Positions 1 through 11,989 of a stretch of DNA of 64,000 nt are shown piece by piece. The position numbers and the translations under genes are program-made. The notes under the pieces are model-generated. The model saw only the letters and a list, made by a program, of their open reading frames with translations. It had not been told where the DNA came from and did not search any database. The DNA is from Amphibalanus amphitrite (lineage: Eukaryota; Arthropoda; Thecostraca; Balanomorpha; Balanidae): the NCBI RefSeq assembly GCF_019059575.1, contig NW_024882782.1, forward strand, positions 1-64,000, written 5' to 3'. Positions within the stretch are counted from its first letter, which is position 1; every line of letters starts with the position of its first letter.

Positions 1-555
1 AAGTTTACGCCAAAGCTGAAGGAACTCTACATTGCCTGTACAGCTAATACGCTTTTCACGGTGGCCAGTAGAGGAACTAACAGTTACTACAACAGACCGT
101 CAGAAGCACCCAACACACACCGTTGCCGTTTCCCAGTAACATACCAGGATGTAGACCCCAGTCGGGCAGCGCTCCGGCGCGGCAGCCGCAGCTGGTCCAG
201 CAGTGACAGCAGCCGGCCGGCGCTGCCTCCGGCGCCGTCCGACAGGCGTTCACGGCACACCCTGACGGACAGACGTTACACGGTCAGCAGAGAGCCGACA
301 CTCGGTCAGCGGACAGTGGCGTTGGTCACCGGATGGCAGAGCATCGCCGCAGCAACAGACAGACAGGACTGTGCCGACAACGCAAACCCCGTTGGAGTAA
401 CATGACCCTAATAAATGCACCGAAAATGCTCTGGTCTGTCTCCATTACTTATAATAATAAAAAAATGAAAGAACAACTGAGATGAGGGAAAGGAGTGAGG
501 CGTCTGTTAGGGTCCCCGTGCAATACGCCCGGTGCGGTGACTGACCTCTGCGCCG

Positions 556-678
556 CTAGCTGGAGAGCTGGTTAACCCGGCTGACGACCTTCTGTACCTC
601 CTCGGCGGAGAGCGGGTGGCCGTTGGTGGCCCGCCGCAGCCCGTCCAGGTAGCCGGCCGCCCCATCCGGCGGAACGCC
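556..678 (-). CDS. Terminal exon D of an unidentified gene, unit 1
   Basis: On the minus strand an acceptor ending CTCCCCAG is followed by 40 codons and a TAG stop. The peptide starts GVPPDGAAGYLDGLRR and ends EEVQKVVSRVNQLSS. It is open in units 1-4 with only substitutions (for example YLDG to YRDG in units 3 and 4), as expected of a once-constrained exon. It is in phase 0 with upstream exon C, across an intron at 679-1,262 that contains a MITE. I do not recognise the family. The C-terminus looks helical and soluble, with no signal or membrane segment. Whether any copy is transcribed cannot be told. It could be the 3' end of a duplicated host gene now carried as a satellite-like repeat. Confidence 0.55.
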   Translation of the reverse strand, partial: GVPPDGAAGYLDGLRRATNGHPLSAEEVQKVVSRVNQLSS

Positions 679-807
679 CTGGGGAGTCATAGCATAACAC
701 TCAGGCCGGTTCAGGTTTCAGTCCGACACACAGAACCGTCCGGCGACACGCCCTGGGGGCGACATATGGGCGCGCTCAGGGCTCAGGTACAGGTCTGGCG
801 AGATTAA

Positions 808-997
808 GCGGTAGGTTTTGCACTTTTACATTTCCGGTTATATCTCAGAAACTAATCGATCTACGATGAAGCCATTTTACACGATCATGGCCGGCTTGTT
901 ACCCAACAAGTCGATCGCATCTTTAACACTTAAAAGCTTAAGACGACGAAGATATAGCCTGAAGTACACTAAATTTTCTAGGTGCAAAACCTACCGC
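808..997. mobile_element. 190-bp Harbinger-like MITE (unit 1 copy)
   Basis: Terminal inverted repeats GCGGTAGGTTTTGCAC are flanked by TAA on both sides (805-807 and 998-1,000). A 3-bp TWA target and short TIRs suggest PIF/Harbinger. No coding capacity. Copies sit at the same unit position at 3,692-3,881, 6,674-6,863 and 10,461-10,650, so the insertion predates the array. Confidence 0.75.
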
Positions 998-1262
998 TAA
1001 AACCCGCGAGCCCTGTACCATGCACAAGGGCCCGGGTGCAGTGTCTGTGTGTCCCTGACTGACCTGCAGCGGTGACGCTGTCACAGAAAGCACCTGTTCA
1101 TTGCCCAATGGATCCAGCCCAGTTCCGGCCGGCCGAGTGCCCGCACGTACGCAGCCAGTGTTACGGTCTGTGTTCGATCTATGTTACGGTCTGTGTTCAA
1201 TCTATTTTACGCCCTGTGTAACGACCTGCGTTACGGCTTGTGTTACGGTCTGTGTTACATAC

Positions 1263-1397
1263 CCTGTTCTGGGCGGTCTCCACCTTGACCCTCTTAGCGT
1301 CCCAGAGTCGGTATTGGTAGACGTGCGCGTTCTCTGCCGAGACGTCCCGCAGGTGAACGAGCAGGTTCTGTAGGCCGACCAGCGTCTCAGCTGGCAC
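1263..1397 (-). CDS. Exon C of the same unidentified gene, unit 1
   Basis: A 135-nt minus-strand exon of 45 codons. The acceptor ends CCTTCTCAG after a clean pyrimidine tract, and the donor is GTATGT. The peptide includes ETLVGLQNLLVHLRD, then NAHVYQYRLWDAKRVKVE. Both splice sites are in phase 0 and match exon D. All five units keep the frame, with only a few substitutions. The amphipathic helix and the aromatic YQYRLWD segment look like real protein, but I cannot assign a family. Confidence 0.6.
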
Positions 1398-1663
1398 CTG
1401 AGAAGGTCAGGAGAGGGTAGGGGAGGTCAGTGGTGTACTGGTGTCTGACATAGACCAGCGGACAGGGGGAGGGGAGAGGGAGAGGAGTCTGGTGGCGCAG
1501 AAGGACCGTTCCGCGCTTGAAAGTGGACATATCTGAGGACCGTTCCGCGCGCGCTGACACTGCCTCTAGAACCGTTCTGCGAGCAGTCAGACATGTAGAC
1601 CGGATTGATGTTTTGAAACTTTGACATAATAAACTTTAATTAATTCGACACAGGTAGCCTAAC

Positions 1664-2333
1664 CGCATGTGTTTTTTTATATCGCGGACAAAAAAGTGGG
1701 GATTTTTAGGGTTAAGCAGGGAGTCACCGATGTTAGATCCCTCTCTGGGTCCTTTCATAGGTCACGGTCCTGACCCGAGATAGCTGAGCTGTGTCGCAGC
1801 CCTGACCTCAGACAGCTGAGCTGTGCACGCCGTCGGCTCGGCCGTCAGTCGCCACAGCCGCTGACGCCAGTGTCCAAACAGCTCCAAACAATATCCGGCC
1901 CTGTATAGCAGGATAAGCCATCAGAGGCAGGAGTGATCAATGGAGGGACGCGAAACACTAACGCCAAGGGGATGACAACTGCTGAGGAATAAAGAAACTA
2001 CATGCAGGTACACTGGGAACACGTCATGCTGGAGTTGACGTGTTCCCAGCCCGTCCTGTACCATGCAGCCCGTTCCGGTGATCACTCCCGAAGAGCCGGA
2101 TATTGTTGGGAGCTGTTTGGACACTGGCGTCAGCGGCTGTGGCGACTGACGGCCGAGCCGACGGCGTGCACAGCTCAGCTGTCTGAGGTCAGGGCTGCGA
2201 CACAGCTCAGCTATCTCGGGTCAGGACCGTGACCCCCTATGAAAAGACCCAGAGAGGGATCTAACATCGGTGACTCCCTGCTTAACCCTAACAATCCCCA
2301 CTTTTTTCTCCGCGCTATCAAAAAACACATGCG
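1664..2333. repeat. Long inverted repeat, unit 1
   Basis: The left arm begins CGCATGTG and the right arm ends CACATGCG. The arms match over most of 250-290 bp, but the right arm has a deletion. The sequence could fold into a long stem with hairpins in its loop. Confidence 0.8.
2003..2067. other. Perfect small hairpin in the loop of the long inverted repeat
   Basis: CTGGGAACACGTCA pairs with TGACGTGTTCCCAG across a 9-nt loop, and the outer TGCAGGTACA pairs with TGTACC-ATGCA. Present in every unit. It has the size of a microRNA precursor, but nothing shows processing. Confidence 0.7.
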
Positions 2334-3021
2334 AGTTATAAAAAACACATCCCTATCAACCAGTCCCAAACAGTGTACCAAATTTGAGCGCAATTGGCGT
2401 GGCAGTTCAGGGTTCAAGATGTATGAGCAACCCAAAATCGCTACTGCAGCAGAATAACGAACACTCTTGACCCTTCACGTCGCACGTGTCACGACGCTCA
2501 CCATGATACATCAGTTGTAGTCAATAACTCACCAAGATACATCAGTTGTAGTCAATAACGAGATGGAAGGGATAGGATTACGCGCAACAAAGAGTAACGC
2601 AGGTCAATCAGCCCAGCGGTTGCTGACTTACAAGCCTATTAAAAACGTTACAGGAATACGCTTCGCTAGCTCAAACGTAATAGAGTAGAATCATTACATA
2701 TATGCAATTGCTACTATTTCCTGGTTTTCTTTATAGGCCAAGACTTGGTAACTGATAACTCTGCTGCCCTGTAATGGGTCCGGCCCGCTGTGGCGAGTGA
2801 AGACACTCGCTCTGACTGACTGGACCGCCAGCCGAGACGCTGCTGACTCTGGTGGTGAATGGTGAGCGGAAGAGGAGAAAGTTTACGCCAAAGCTGAAGC
2901 AATTCTACATTGCCGTACAGCTAATACGCTTTTCACCTGGTGGCCAGTAGAGGAACTAACAGTTACTACAACAGACCGTCAGAAGCACCCAACACACACC
3001 GTGCCGTTCCCAGTAACATAC

Positions 3022-3143
3022 CAGGATGTAGACCCCAGTCGGGCAGCGCTCCGGCGTCCGGCAGCCGCAGCTGGTCCAGCAGTGACAGCAGCCGGCCGGC
3101 GCTGCCCTCCGGCGCCGTCCGACAGGCGTTCACGGACACTACC
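3022..3143 (-). CDS. Exon B of the same gene, unit 2
   Basis: A 122-nt minus-strand exon between an acceptor ending GTCCGTCAG and a GTATGT donor. It encodes a peptide with VNACRTAPEGSAGRLLSLL and ending PDWGLHP, beginning after one split-codon base and ending one base into a codon. That phase does not join directly to exon C. It does match a possible exon on the minus strand at 2,715-2,848 (acceptor CACCACCAG, peptide with FTRHSGPDPLQGS), whose end would then be in phase 0 with exon C. The donor of that extra exon is weak, so it is only a suggestion. Confidence 0.45.
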
Positions 3144-3439
3144 CTGACGGACAGACGTTACACGGTCAGCAGAGAGCCGACACTCGGTCAGCGGACAGTG
3201 GCGTTGGCTCACCGGATGGCACAGCATCGCCGCAGCACACAGACCAGACAAGACTGTGCCGACAACGCAACCCCGTTGGAGTAACATGACCCTAATAAAT
3301 GCACCGAAAATGCTCTGGTCTGTCTCCATTACTTATAATAATAAAAAAATGAAAGAACAACTGAGATGAGGGAAAGGAGTGAGGCGTCTGTTAGGGTCCC
3401 CGTGCAATACGCCCGGTGCGGTGACTGACCTCTGCGCCG

Positions 3440-3562
3440 CTAGCTGGAGAGCTGGTTATCCCGGCTGACGACCTTCTGTACCTCCTCGGCGGAGAGCGGG
3501 TGGCCGTTGGTGGCCCGCCGCAGCCCGTCCAGGTAGCCGGCCGCCCCATCCGGCGGAACGCC
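3440..3562 (-). CDS. Terminal exon D, unit 2
   Basis: Copy of exon D with the same acceptor, open frame and TAG stop. Confidence 0.5.
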   Translation of the reverse strand, partial: GVPPDGAAGYLDGLRRATNGHPLSAEEVQKVVSRDNQLSS

Positions 3563-4147
3563 CTGGGGAGTCGTAGCATAACACTCAGGCCGGTTCAGGT
3601 TTCAGTCCGACACACAGAACCGTCCGGCGACACGCCCTGGGGGCGACATATGGGCGCGCTCAGGGCTCAGGTACAGGTCTCGCGAGATTAAGCGGTAGGT
3701 TTTGCACTTTTACATTTCCGGTTATATCTCAGAAACTAATCGATCTACGATGAAGCCATTTTACACGATCATGGCCGGCTTGTTACCCAACAAGTCGATC
3801 GCATCTTCAACACTTAAAAGCTTAAGACGACGAAGATATAACCTGAAGTACACTAAATTTTCTAGGTGCAAAACCTACCGCTAAAACCCGCGAGCCCTGT
3901 AAAATGCACAAGGGCCCCGGGTGCAGTGTCTGTGTGTCCCTGACTGACCTGCAGCGGTGACGCTGTCACAGAAAGCACCTGTTCATTGCCCAATGGATCC
4001 AGCCCAGTTCCGGCCGGCAGAGTGCCCGCACGTACGCAGCCAGTGTTACGGTCTGTGTTCGATCTATGTTACGGTCTGTGTTCAATCTATTTTACGCCCT
4101 GTATAACGACCTGCGTTACGGCTTGTGTTACGGTCTGTGTTACATAC

Positions 4148-4282
4148 CCTGTTCTGGGCGGTCTCCACCTTGACCCTCTTAACGTCCCAGAGTCGGTATT
4201 GGTAGACGTGCGCGTTCTCTGCCGAGACGTCCTGCAGGTGAACGAGCAGGTTCTGTAGGCCGACCAGCGTCTCAGCTGGCAC
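4148..4282 (-). CDS. Exon C, unit 2
   Basis: Copy of exon C with one visible change (LWDV for LWDA) and one in the LRD segment. The splice signals are kept. Confidence 0.5.
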
Positions 4283-4548
4283 CTGAGAAGGTCAGGAGAG
4301 GGTAGGGGAGGTCAGTGGTGTACTGGCGTCTGACATAGACCAGCGGACAGGGGGAGGGGAGAGGGAGAGGAGTCTGTTGGCGCAGAAGGACCGTTCCGCG
4401 CTTGAAAGTGGACATATCTGAGGACCGTTCCGCGCGCGCTGACACTGCCTCTAGAACCGTTCTGCGAGCAGTCAGACATGCAGACCGGATTGATGTTTTG
4501 AAACTTTGACATAATAAACTTTAATTAAATCGACACAGGTACTCTAAC

Positions 4549-5315
4549 CGCATGTGTTTTTTTATATCGCGGACAAAAAAGTGGGGATTGATAGGGTTAA
4601 GCAGGGAGTCACCGATGTTAGATCCCTCTCTGGGTCCTTTCATAGGTCACGGTCCTGACCCGAGATAGCTGAGCTGTGTCGCAGCCCTGACCTCAGACAG
4701 CTGAGCTGTGCACGCCGTCGGCTCGGCCGTCGGTCGCCACAGCCGCTGACGCCAGTGTCCAAACAGCTCCAAACAATATCCGGCCCTGTATAGCAGGATA
4801 AGCCATCAGAGGCGGGAGTGATCAATGGAGGGACGCGAAACACTAACGCCAAGGGGATGACAACTGCTGAGGAATAAAGAAACTACATGAGATGATGTTT
4901 TTCGTACTCCAGCGTAGTACGAAAAACATCATCTCACGCTCTCAGTCCCAGCGGATAAAAACAACACCTAAGAAAGAAACTACATGCAGGTACACTGGGA
5001 ACACGTCATGCTGGAGTTGACGTGTTCCCAGCCCGTCCTGTACCATGCAGCCCGTTCCGGTGATCACTCACGCGGGGCCAGATATTGTTGGGAGCTGTTT
5101 GGACACTGGCGTCAGCGGCTGTGGCGACTGACGGCCGAGCCGACGGCGTGCACAGCTCAGCTGTCTGAGGTCAGGGCTGCGACACAGCTCAGCTATCTCG
5201 GGTCAGGACCGTGACCCCCTATGAAAAGACCCAGAGAGGGATCTAACATCGGTGAGTCCCTGCTTAACCCTAACAATCCCTACTTTTTTCTCCGCGCTAT
5301 AGAAAAAAACATGCG
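4549..5315. repeat. Long inverted repeat, unit 2
   Basis: Same structure as in unit 1, with a different shortening of the right arm and the 83-bp hairpin insertion in the loop. Confidence 0.8.
4890..4972. mobile_element. 83-bp hairpin insertion with 14-bp duplication, unit 2
   Basis: The stem arm GAGATGATGTTTTTCGTACT pairs perfectly with its complement across a 7-nt loop (4,889-4,935), followed by a 37-nt single-stranded tail. AAAGAAACTACATG is present on both sides (4,876-4,889 and 4,973-4,986) and once in units 1, 4 and 5. This is either an insertion with target duplication or a segment lost from the others between direct repeats. Confidence 0.7.
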
Positions 5316-6002
5316 AGTTATAAAAACACATCCCTATCAACCAGTCCCAAACAGTGTACCAAATTTGAGCGCAATCGGCGTGGCAGTTCAGGGTTCAAGA
5401 TATATGAGCAACCCAAAATCGCTACTGCAGCAGAATAACGAACACTCTTGGCCCTTCACGTCGCACGTGTCACGACGCTCACCATGATACATCAGTTGTA
5501 GTCAATAACTCACCAAGATACATCAGTTGCAGTCAATAACGAGATGGAAGGTATAGGATTACGCGCAACAAAGAGTAACGCAGGTCAATCAGCCCAGCGG
5601 TTGCTGACTTACAAGCCTATTAAAAACGTTACAGGAATACGCTTCGCTAGCTCAAACGTAATAGAGTAGAATCATTACATATATGCAATTGCTACTATTT
5701 CCTGGTTTTCTTTATAGGCCAAGGCTTGGTAACTGATAACTCTGCTGCCCTGTAATGGGTCCGGCCCGCTGTGGCGAGTGAAGACACTCGCTCTGACTGA
5801 CTGGACCGCCAGCCGAGACGCTGCTGACTCTGGTGGTGAATGGTGAGCGGAAGAGGAGAAAGTTTACGCCAAAGCTGAAGCAACTCTACATTGCTGTACA
5901 GCTAATACGCTTTTCACCTGGTGGCCAGTAGAGGAACTAACAGTTACTACAACTGACCGTCAGAAGCACCCAACACACACCGTGCCGCTCCCAGTAACAT
6001 AC

Positions 6003-6124
6003 CAGGATGTAGACCCCAGTCGGGCAGCGCTCCGGCGTCCGGCAGCCGCAGCTGGTCCAGCAGTGACAGCAGCCGGCCGGCGCTGCCCTCCGGCGCCGTC
6101 CGACAGGCGTTCACGGCCACCACC
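6003..6124 (-). CDS. Exon B, unit 3
   Basis: The cleanest copy of exon B. It begins VVAVNACRTAPEGSAG and has both splice signals. Confidence 0.5.
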
Positions 6125-6419
6125 CTGACGGACAGACGTTACACGGTCAGCAAAGAGACGACACTCGGTCAGCGGACAGTGGCGTTGGGTCATCGGATGG
6201 CAGAGCATCGCCGCAGCACACAGACCAGACAGGACTGTGCCGACAACGCAACCCCGTTGGAGTAACATGACCCTAATAAATGCACCGAAAATGCTCTGGT
6301 CTGTCTCCATTACTTATAATAATAAAAAATGAAAGAACAACTGAGATGAGGGAAAGGAGTGAGGCGTCTGTTAGGGTCCCCGTGCAATACGCCCGGTGCG
6401 GTGACTGACCTCTGCGCCG

Positions 6420-6542
6420 CTAGCTGGAGAGCTGGTTAACCCGGCTGACGACCTTCTGTACCTCCTCGGCGGAGAGCGGGTGGCCGTTGGTGGCCCGCCG
6501 CAGCCCGTCCCGGTAGCCGGCCGCCCCATCCGGCGGCACGCC
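6420..6542 (-). CDS. Terminal exon D, unit 3
   Basis: Open copy with the YRDG variant and the same stop. Confidence 0.5.
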   Translation of the reverse strand, partial: GVPPDGAAGYRDGLRRATNGHPLSAEEVQKVVSRVNQLSS

Positions 6543-7129
6543 CTGGGGAGTCATAGCATAACACTCAGGCAGGTTCAGGTTTCAGTCCGACACACAGAAC
6601 CGTCCGGCGACACGCCCTGGGGGCGACATATGGGCGCGCTCAGGGCTCAGAGGTACAGGTCTCGCGAGATTAAGCGGTGGGTTTTGCACTTTTACATTTC
6701 CGGTTATATCTCAGAAACTAATCGATCTACGATGAAGCCATTTTACACGATCATGGCCGGCTTGTTACCCAACAAGTCGATCGCATCTTCAACACTTAAA
6801 ATCTTAAGACGACGAAGATATAGCCTGAAGTACACTAAATTTTCTAGGTGCAAAACCTACCGCTAAAACCTGCGAGCCCTGTACCATGCACAAGGGCCCC
6901 GGGTGCAGTGTCTGTGTGTCCCTGACTGACCTGCAGCGGTGACGCTGTCACAGAAAGCACCTGTTCATTGCCCAATGGATCCAGCCCAGTTCCGGCCGGC
7001 CGAGTGCCCGCACGTACGCAGCCAGTGTTACGGTCTGTGTTCGATCTAAGTTACGGTCTGTGTTCAATCTATTTTACACCCTGTGTAACGACCTGAGTTA
7101 CGGCTTGTGTTACGGTCTGTGTTACATAC

Positions 7130-7264
7130 CCTGTTCTGGGCGGTCTCCACCTTGACCCTCTTAGCGTCCCAGAGTCGGTATTGGTAGACGTGCGCGTTCT
7201 CTGCCGAGACGTCCCGCAGGTGAACGAGCAGGTTCTGTAGGCCGACCAGCGTCTCAGCTGGCAC
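7130..7264 (-). CDS. Exon C, unit 3
   Basis: Open copy with the same phase and splice signals as unit 1. Confidence 0.5.
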
Positions 7265-7530
7265 CTGAGAAGGTCAGGAGAGGGTAGGGGAGGTCAGTGG
7301 TGTACTGGTGTCTGATATAGACCAGCGGACAGGGGGAGGGGAGAGGGAGAGGAGTCTGGTGGCGCAGAAGGACCGTTCCGCGCTTGAAAGTGGACATATC
7401 TGAGGACCGTTCCGCGCGCGCTGACACTGCCTCTAGAACCGTTCAGCGAGCAGTCAGACATGCAGACCGGATTGATGTTTTGAAACTTTGACATAATAAA
7501 CTTTAATTAATTCGACACAGGTAGCCTAAC

Positions 7531-8327
7531 CGCATGTGTTTTTTATATCGCGGACAAAAAAGTGGGGATTGTTAGGGTTAAGCAGGGAGTCACCGATGTT
7601 AGATCCCTCTCTGGGTCCTTTCATAGGTCACGGTCCTGACCCGAGATAGCTGAGCTGTGTCGCAGCCCTGACCTCAGGGCTCAGACAGCTGAGCTGTGCA
7701 CGCCGTCGGCTCGGCCGTCAGTCGCCACAGCCGCTGACGCCAGTGTCCAAACAGCTCCAAACAATATCCGGCCCTGTATAGCAGGATAAGCCATCAGAGG
7801 CGGGAGTGATCAATGGAGGGACGCGAAAAACTAACGCCAAGGGGATGACAACTGCTGAGGAATAAAGAAACTACATGAGATGATGTTTTTCGTACTCCAG
7901 CGTAGTACGAAAAACATCATCTCACGCTCTCAGTCCCAGCGGATAAAAACAACACCTAAGAAAGAAACTACATGCAGGTACACTGGGAACACGTCATGCT
8001 GGAGTTGACGTGTTCCCAGCCCGTCCTGTACCATGCAGCCCGTTCCGGTGATCACTCCCGCCTCTGATGGCTTACCCTGCTATACAGGGCCGGATATTGT
8101 TTGGAGCTATTTGGACACTGGCGTCAGCGGCTGTGGCGACTGACGGCCGAGCCGTCGGCGTGCACAGCTCAGCTGTCTGAGGTCAGGGCTGCGACACAGC
8201 TCAGCTATCTCGGGTCAGGACCGTGACCCCCTATGAAAAGACCCAGAGAGGGATCTAACATCGGTGACTCCCTGCTTAACCCTAACAATCCCTACTTTTT
8301 TCTCCGCGCTATAAAAAAACACATGCG
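7531..8327. repeat. Long inverted repeat, unit 3 (best preserved)
   Basis: The arms of about 280 bp pair almost completely, around a spacer of about 240 bp. No target-site duplication is seen at the ends. The outer part (AAAAAAGTGGGG, AATAAACTTTAAT nearby) resembles the right end of the piggyBac-like MITE at 52,417-53,335, so the repeat may derive from such a MITE. Confidence 0.82.
7878..7960. mobile_element. 83-bp hairpin insertion, unit 3
   Basis: Same insertion and the same flanking 14-bp repeats as unit 2 (7,864-7,877 and 7,961-7,974). Units 2 and 3 therefore share an ancestor not shared with units 1, 4 and 5. Confidence 0.7.
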
Positions 8328-9026
8328 AGTTATAAAAAAAAACACATCCCCATCAACCAGTCCCAAACAGTGTACCAAATTTGAGCGCAATCGGCGTGGC
8401 AGTTCAGGGTTCAAGGTAAGTGAGCAACCCAAAATCGCTACTGCAGCAGAATAACGAACACTCTTGGCCCTTCACGTCGCACGTGTCACGACGCTCACCA
8501 TGATACATCAGTTGTAGTCAATAACTCACCAAGATACATCAGTTGTAGTCAATAACGAGATGGAAGGAATAGGATTACGCGCAACAAAGAGTAACGCAGG
8601 TCAATCAGCCCAGCGGTTGCTGACTTACAAGCCTATGAAAAACGTTACAGGAATACGCTTCGCTAGCTCAATCGTAATAGAGCAGAATCATTACACATAT
8701 GCAATTGCTACTATTTCCTGGTTTTCTTTATAGGCCAAGGCTTGGTAACTGATAACTCTGCTGCCCTGTAATGGGTCCGGCCCGCTGTGGCGAGTGAAGA
8801 CACTCGCCCTGACTGACTGGACCGCCAGCCGAGACGCTGCTGACTCTGGTGGTGAATGGTGAGCGGAAGAGGAGAAAGTTTACGCCAAAGCTGAAGCAAC
8901 TCTACATTGCTGTACAGCTAATACGCTTTTCACCTGGTGGCCAGTAGAGGAACTAACAGTTAAGACAACTGACCGTCAGAAGCACCAAACACACACCGTG
9001 CCGCTCCCAGTAACATACCAGGATGT

Positions 9027-9782
<756 letters not shown>

Positions 9783-9785
9783 TAC

Positions 9786-9913
9786 CAGGATGTAGACCCC
9801 AGTCGGGCAGCGCTCCGGCGTCCGGCAGCCGCAGCTGGTCCAGCAGTGACAGCAGCCGGCCGGCGCTGCCCTCCGGCGCCGTCCGACAGTGACAGGCGTT
9901 CACGGCCACCACC
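9786..9913 (-). CDS. Exon B, unit 4, with donor displaced
   Basis: Copy of exon B with a 6-nt in-frame addition. The Penelope-like insertion ends immediately beside its donor, so the usual GTATGT is replaced by GTAAAC. Confidence 0.4.
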
Positions 9914-10208
9914 CTGACGGACAGACGTTACACGGTCAGCAAAGAGACGACACTCGGTCAGCGGACAGTGGCGTTGGGTCACCGGATGGCAGAGCATCGC
10001 CGCAGCACACAGACCAGACAGGACTGTGCCGACAATGCAACCCCGTTGGAGTAGCATGACCCTAATAAATGCACCGAAAATGCTCTGGTCTATCTCCATT
10101 ATTTACAATACTAAAAAATGAAAGAACAACTGAGATGAGGGAAAGGAGTGAGGCGTCTGTTAGGGTCCCCGTGCAATACGCCCGGTGCGGTGACTGACCT
10201 CTGCGCCG

Positions 10209-10331
10209 CTAGCTGGAGAGCTGGTTCACCCGGCTGACGACCTTCTGTACCTCCTCGGCGGAGAGCGGGTGGCCGTTGGTGGCCCGCCGCAGCCCGTCCC
10301 GGTAGCCGGCCGCCCCATTCGGCGACACGCC
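10209..10331 (-). CDS. Terminal exon D, unit 4
   Basis: Open copy (GVSPNGAAGYRDG variant) with the same stop. Its exon C partner lies beyond the 5.4-kb hAT-like insertion. Confidence 0.45.
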   Translation of the reverse strand, partial: GVSPNGAAGYRDGLRRATNGHPLSAEEVQKVVSRVNQLSS

Positions 10332-11043
10332 CTGGGGAGTCATAGCATAACACTCAGGCAGGTTCAGGTTTCAGTCCGACACACAGAACCGTCCGGCGAC
10401 ACGCCCTGGGGGCGACACATGGGCGCACTCAAGGCTCAGGTACAGGTCTCGCGAGATTAAGCGGTAGGTTTTGCACTTTTACATTTCCGGTTATATCTCA
10501 GAAACTAATCGATCCACGATGAAGCCATTTTACACGATCATGGCCGGCTTATTACCCAACAAGTCGATCGCAGCTTCAACACTTAAAAGCTTAAGACGAC
10601 GAAGATATAACCTGAAGTACACTAAATTTTCTAGGTGCAAAACCTACCGCTAAAACCCGCGAGCCCTGTACCATGCACAAGGGCGCCGGGTGCAGTGTCT
10701 CAGGGCCTCGGCTAACATGTTAACTGGTGGGCCAAATGGCCCACCAGTGACCCGAAATGGCCCACCAGCCTCAAAGATTTGGCCCACCAGTAATTTTCCG
10801 AAAAATCGAAGTTTTCACATTTTTCACTTTTCAAATTTAAATAGCAGATCATTTCGTACATTTTCAGGCTGTAAAGTACCCATCGGTGAAACATATTCTT
10901 GTGAAAAAACTTCAACCTATTGTTTGCAATATCCTCTTGGGTGGACTATAGTACCCACAACTTTAAAAAAAAAAATCCACCACCTACGTCTTTGCTGTAT
11001 GATTTTTACTTCGATTTCCATGTGACGTCACAATACTTCCATG

Positions 11044-11082
11044 TCCGGTGGTGTCCGGTGTGCTCAACCGGACACCACCGGA
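11044..11082. repeat. Perfect 16-bp stem hairpin
   Basis: TCCGGTGGTGTCCGGT and its complement are separated by a 7-nt loop. Further CCGGACA-type motifs follow to about 11,165. Confidence 0.75.
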
Positions 11083-11334
11083 TATGGAACGGATATTAAC
11101 GGATGACAAACGGACATCACCGGACGCTGACAGTTCTCGTCCGTTTCTCGTCCGTTGGTCCAATCCGGTGAAGTGTGACCGAGGCTTTAAATTTTATGCA
11201 ATAATCGTGAAAGACGTCTGCCTCTGTCAATTACAGATAGTGTCGGCGGCTTCCAGCCGATCGAGGTCTGCGAAAGTTCTTGCAAGCTTTCCGATCGATC
11301 GAGTGGTTGCAGTCACATAAGCATCTGCTGCAGA

Positions 11335-11960
11335 CAGTGGCGTAGCCAGAGATCAGCGAAAGGGGGGGCCATGGTGCTCGAGGGGGCGACTTTTTCCCTT
11401 GAGAGGGGCGCCATTGTCAGCTAGTGACAGGGGTGTCAGGCTAAAATGTAACGTCATGTTCATGCATGATTTACTATAGGTGTTGCAAAATACATAAGAA
11501 CCAGCTTTCGCTGATTTTCATAAAGTCCAATTAATGCAATTTGCAGCCTGGTGTTTTTTTATCAAAAAACCTTGATCTAGATGAATTTTTAGCATGATAT
11601 AGGAAACGAGCTCAGGCTACGGACATTTTATTCTCAAAATACGCATCCATGCGAATTCGAAACGGTAAAATAACTATACGTTGATCGATAGGCAGAATCT
11701 TTATTCTTTGCAAAAAAAAAAGAAAAGAAAAATATACGGGCTCACTCACTGATCCGAAGTGACCTGTGGGCTGCAGCCTGTGGTCGACCGGGGTTGCCGT
11801 GTTCAGAATATCAGAGCGCACGTATGTAGGATACACGCTGCGACTTATTGCCTAAATTGGAATCAAGGAAAGACTTGAACAATTAAGACCACGAGATCCA
11901 CCATGAGATCCCAACTCATTGTCATACCAGCAGCGACTGCAGTCAGAGGCGACCGAACGC
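11335..11960. other. Possible second hAT-type left end and plain sequence
   Basis: CAGTGGCGTAGCCAGAG at 11,335, followed by G-runs, resembles a hAT end. I found no matching right end with a target duplication; a weak partner (GGCTACG) lies at 16,078. The rest to about 11,960 shows no gene. Confidence 0.3.
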
Positions 11961-11989
11961 TGACATACGTTCTGGATTTTTTCTCCACA

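Larger units (their letters stand above)
1..2878. repeat. Array unit 1
   Basis: This unit is cut one base into its start by the window edge. Exon B at about 149-248 has lost bases relative to units 2-4. Exons C and D are open. It lacks the 83-bp hairpin insertion found in units 2 and 3. Confidence 0.9.
2879..5859. repeat. Array unit 2
   Basis: Complete unit of 2,981 bp. It carries the 83-bp hairpin insertion at 4,890-4,972, which accounts for most of its extra length over unit 1. Like unit 1, it has a shortened right arm in the long inverted repeat. Confidence 0.9.
5860..8875. repeat. Array unit 3
   Basis: Complete unit of 3,016 bp. It has the hairpin insertion at 7,878-7,960 and the least damaged long inverted repeat, with both arms near full length. 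Confidence 0.9.

Noticed and set aside
1101-1373. A 90-codon plus-strand frame with CVTACVTVCVT, present in every unit
   Set aside because: It crosses the TTACGGTCTGTG repeats and runs opposite exon C, which has better splice and coding signs.
2738-2859. A plus-strand exon with good acceptor (TTTCTTTATAG) and donor (GTGAGC)
   Set aside because: All three frames contain stops, so it cannot be an internal coding exon. A non-coding exon remains possible.
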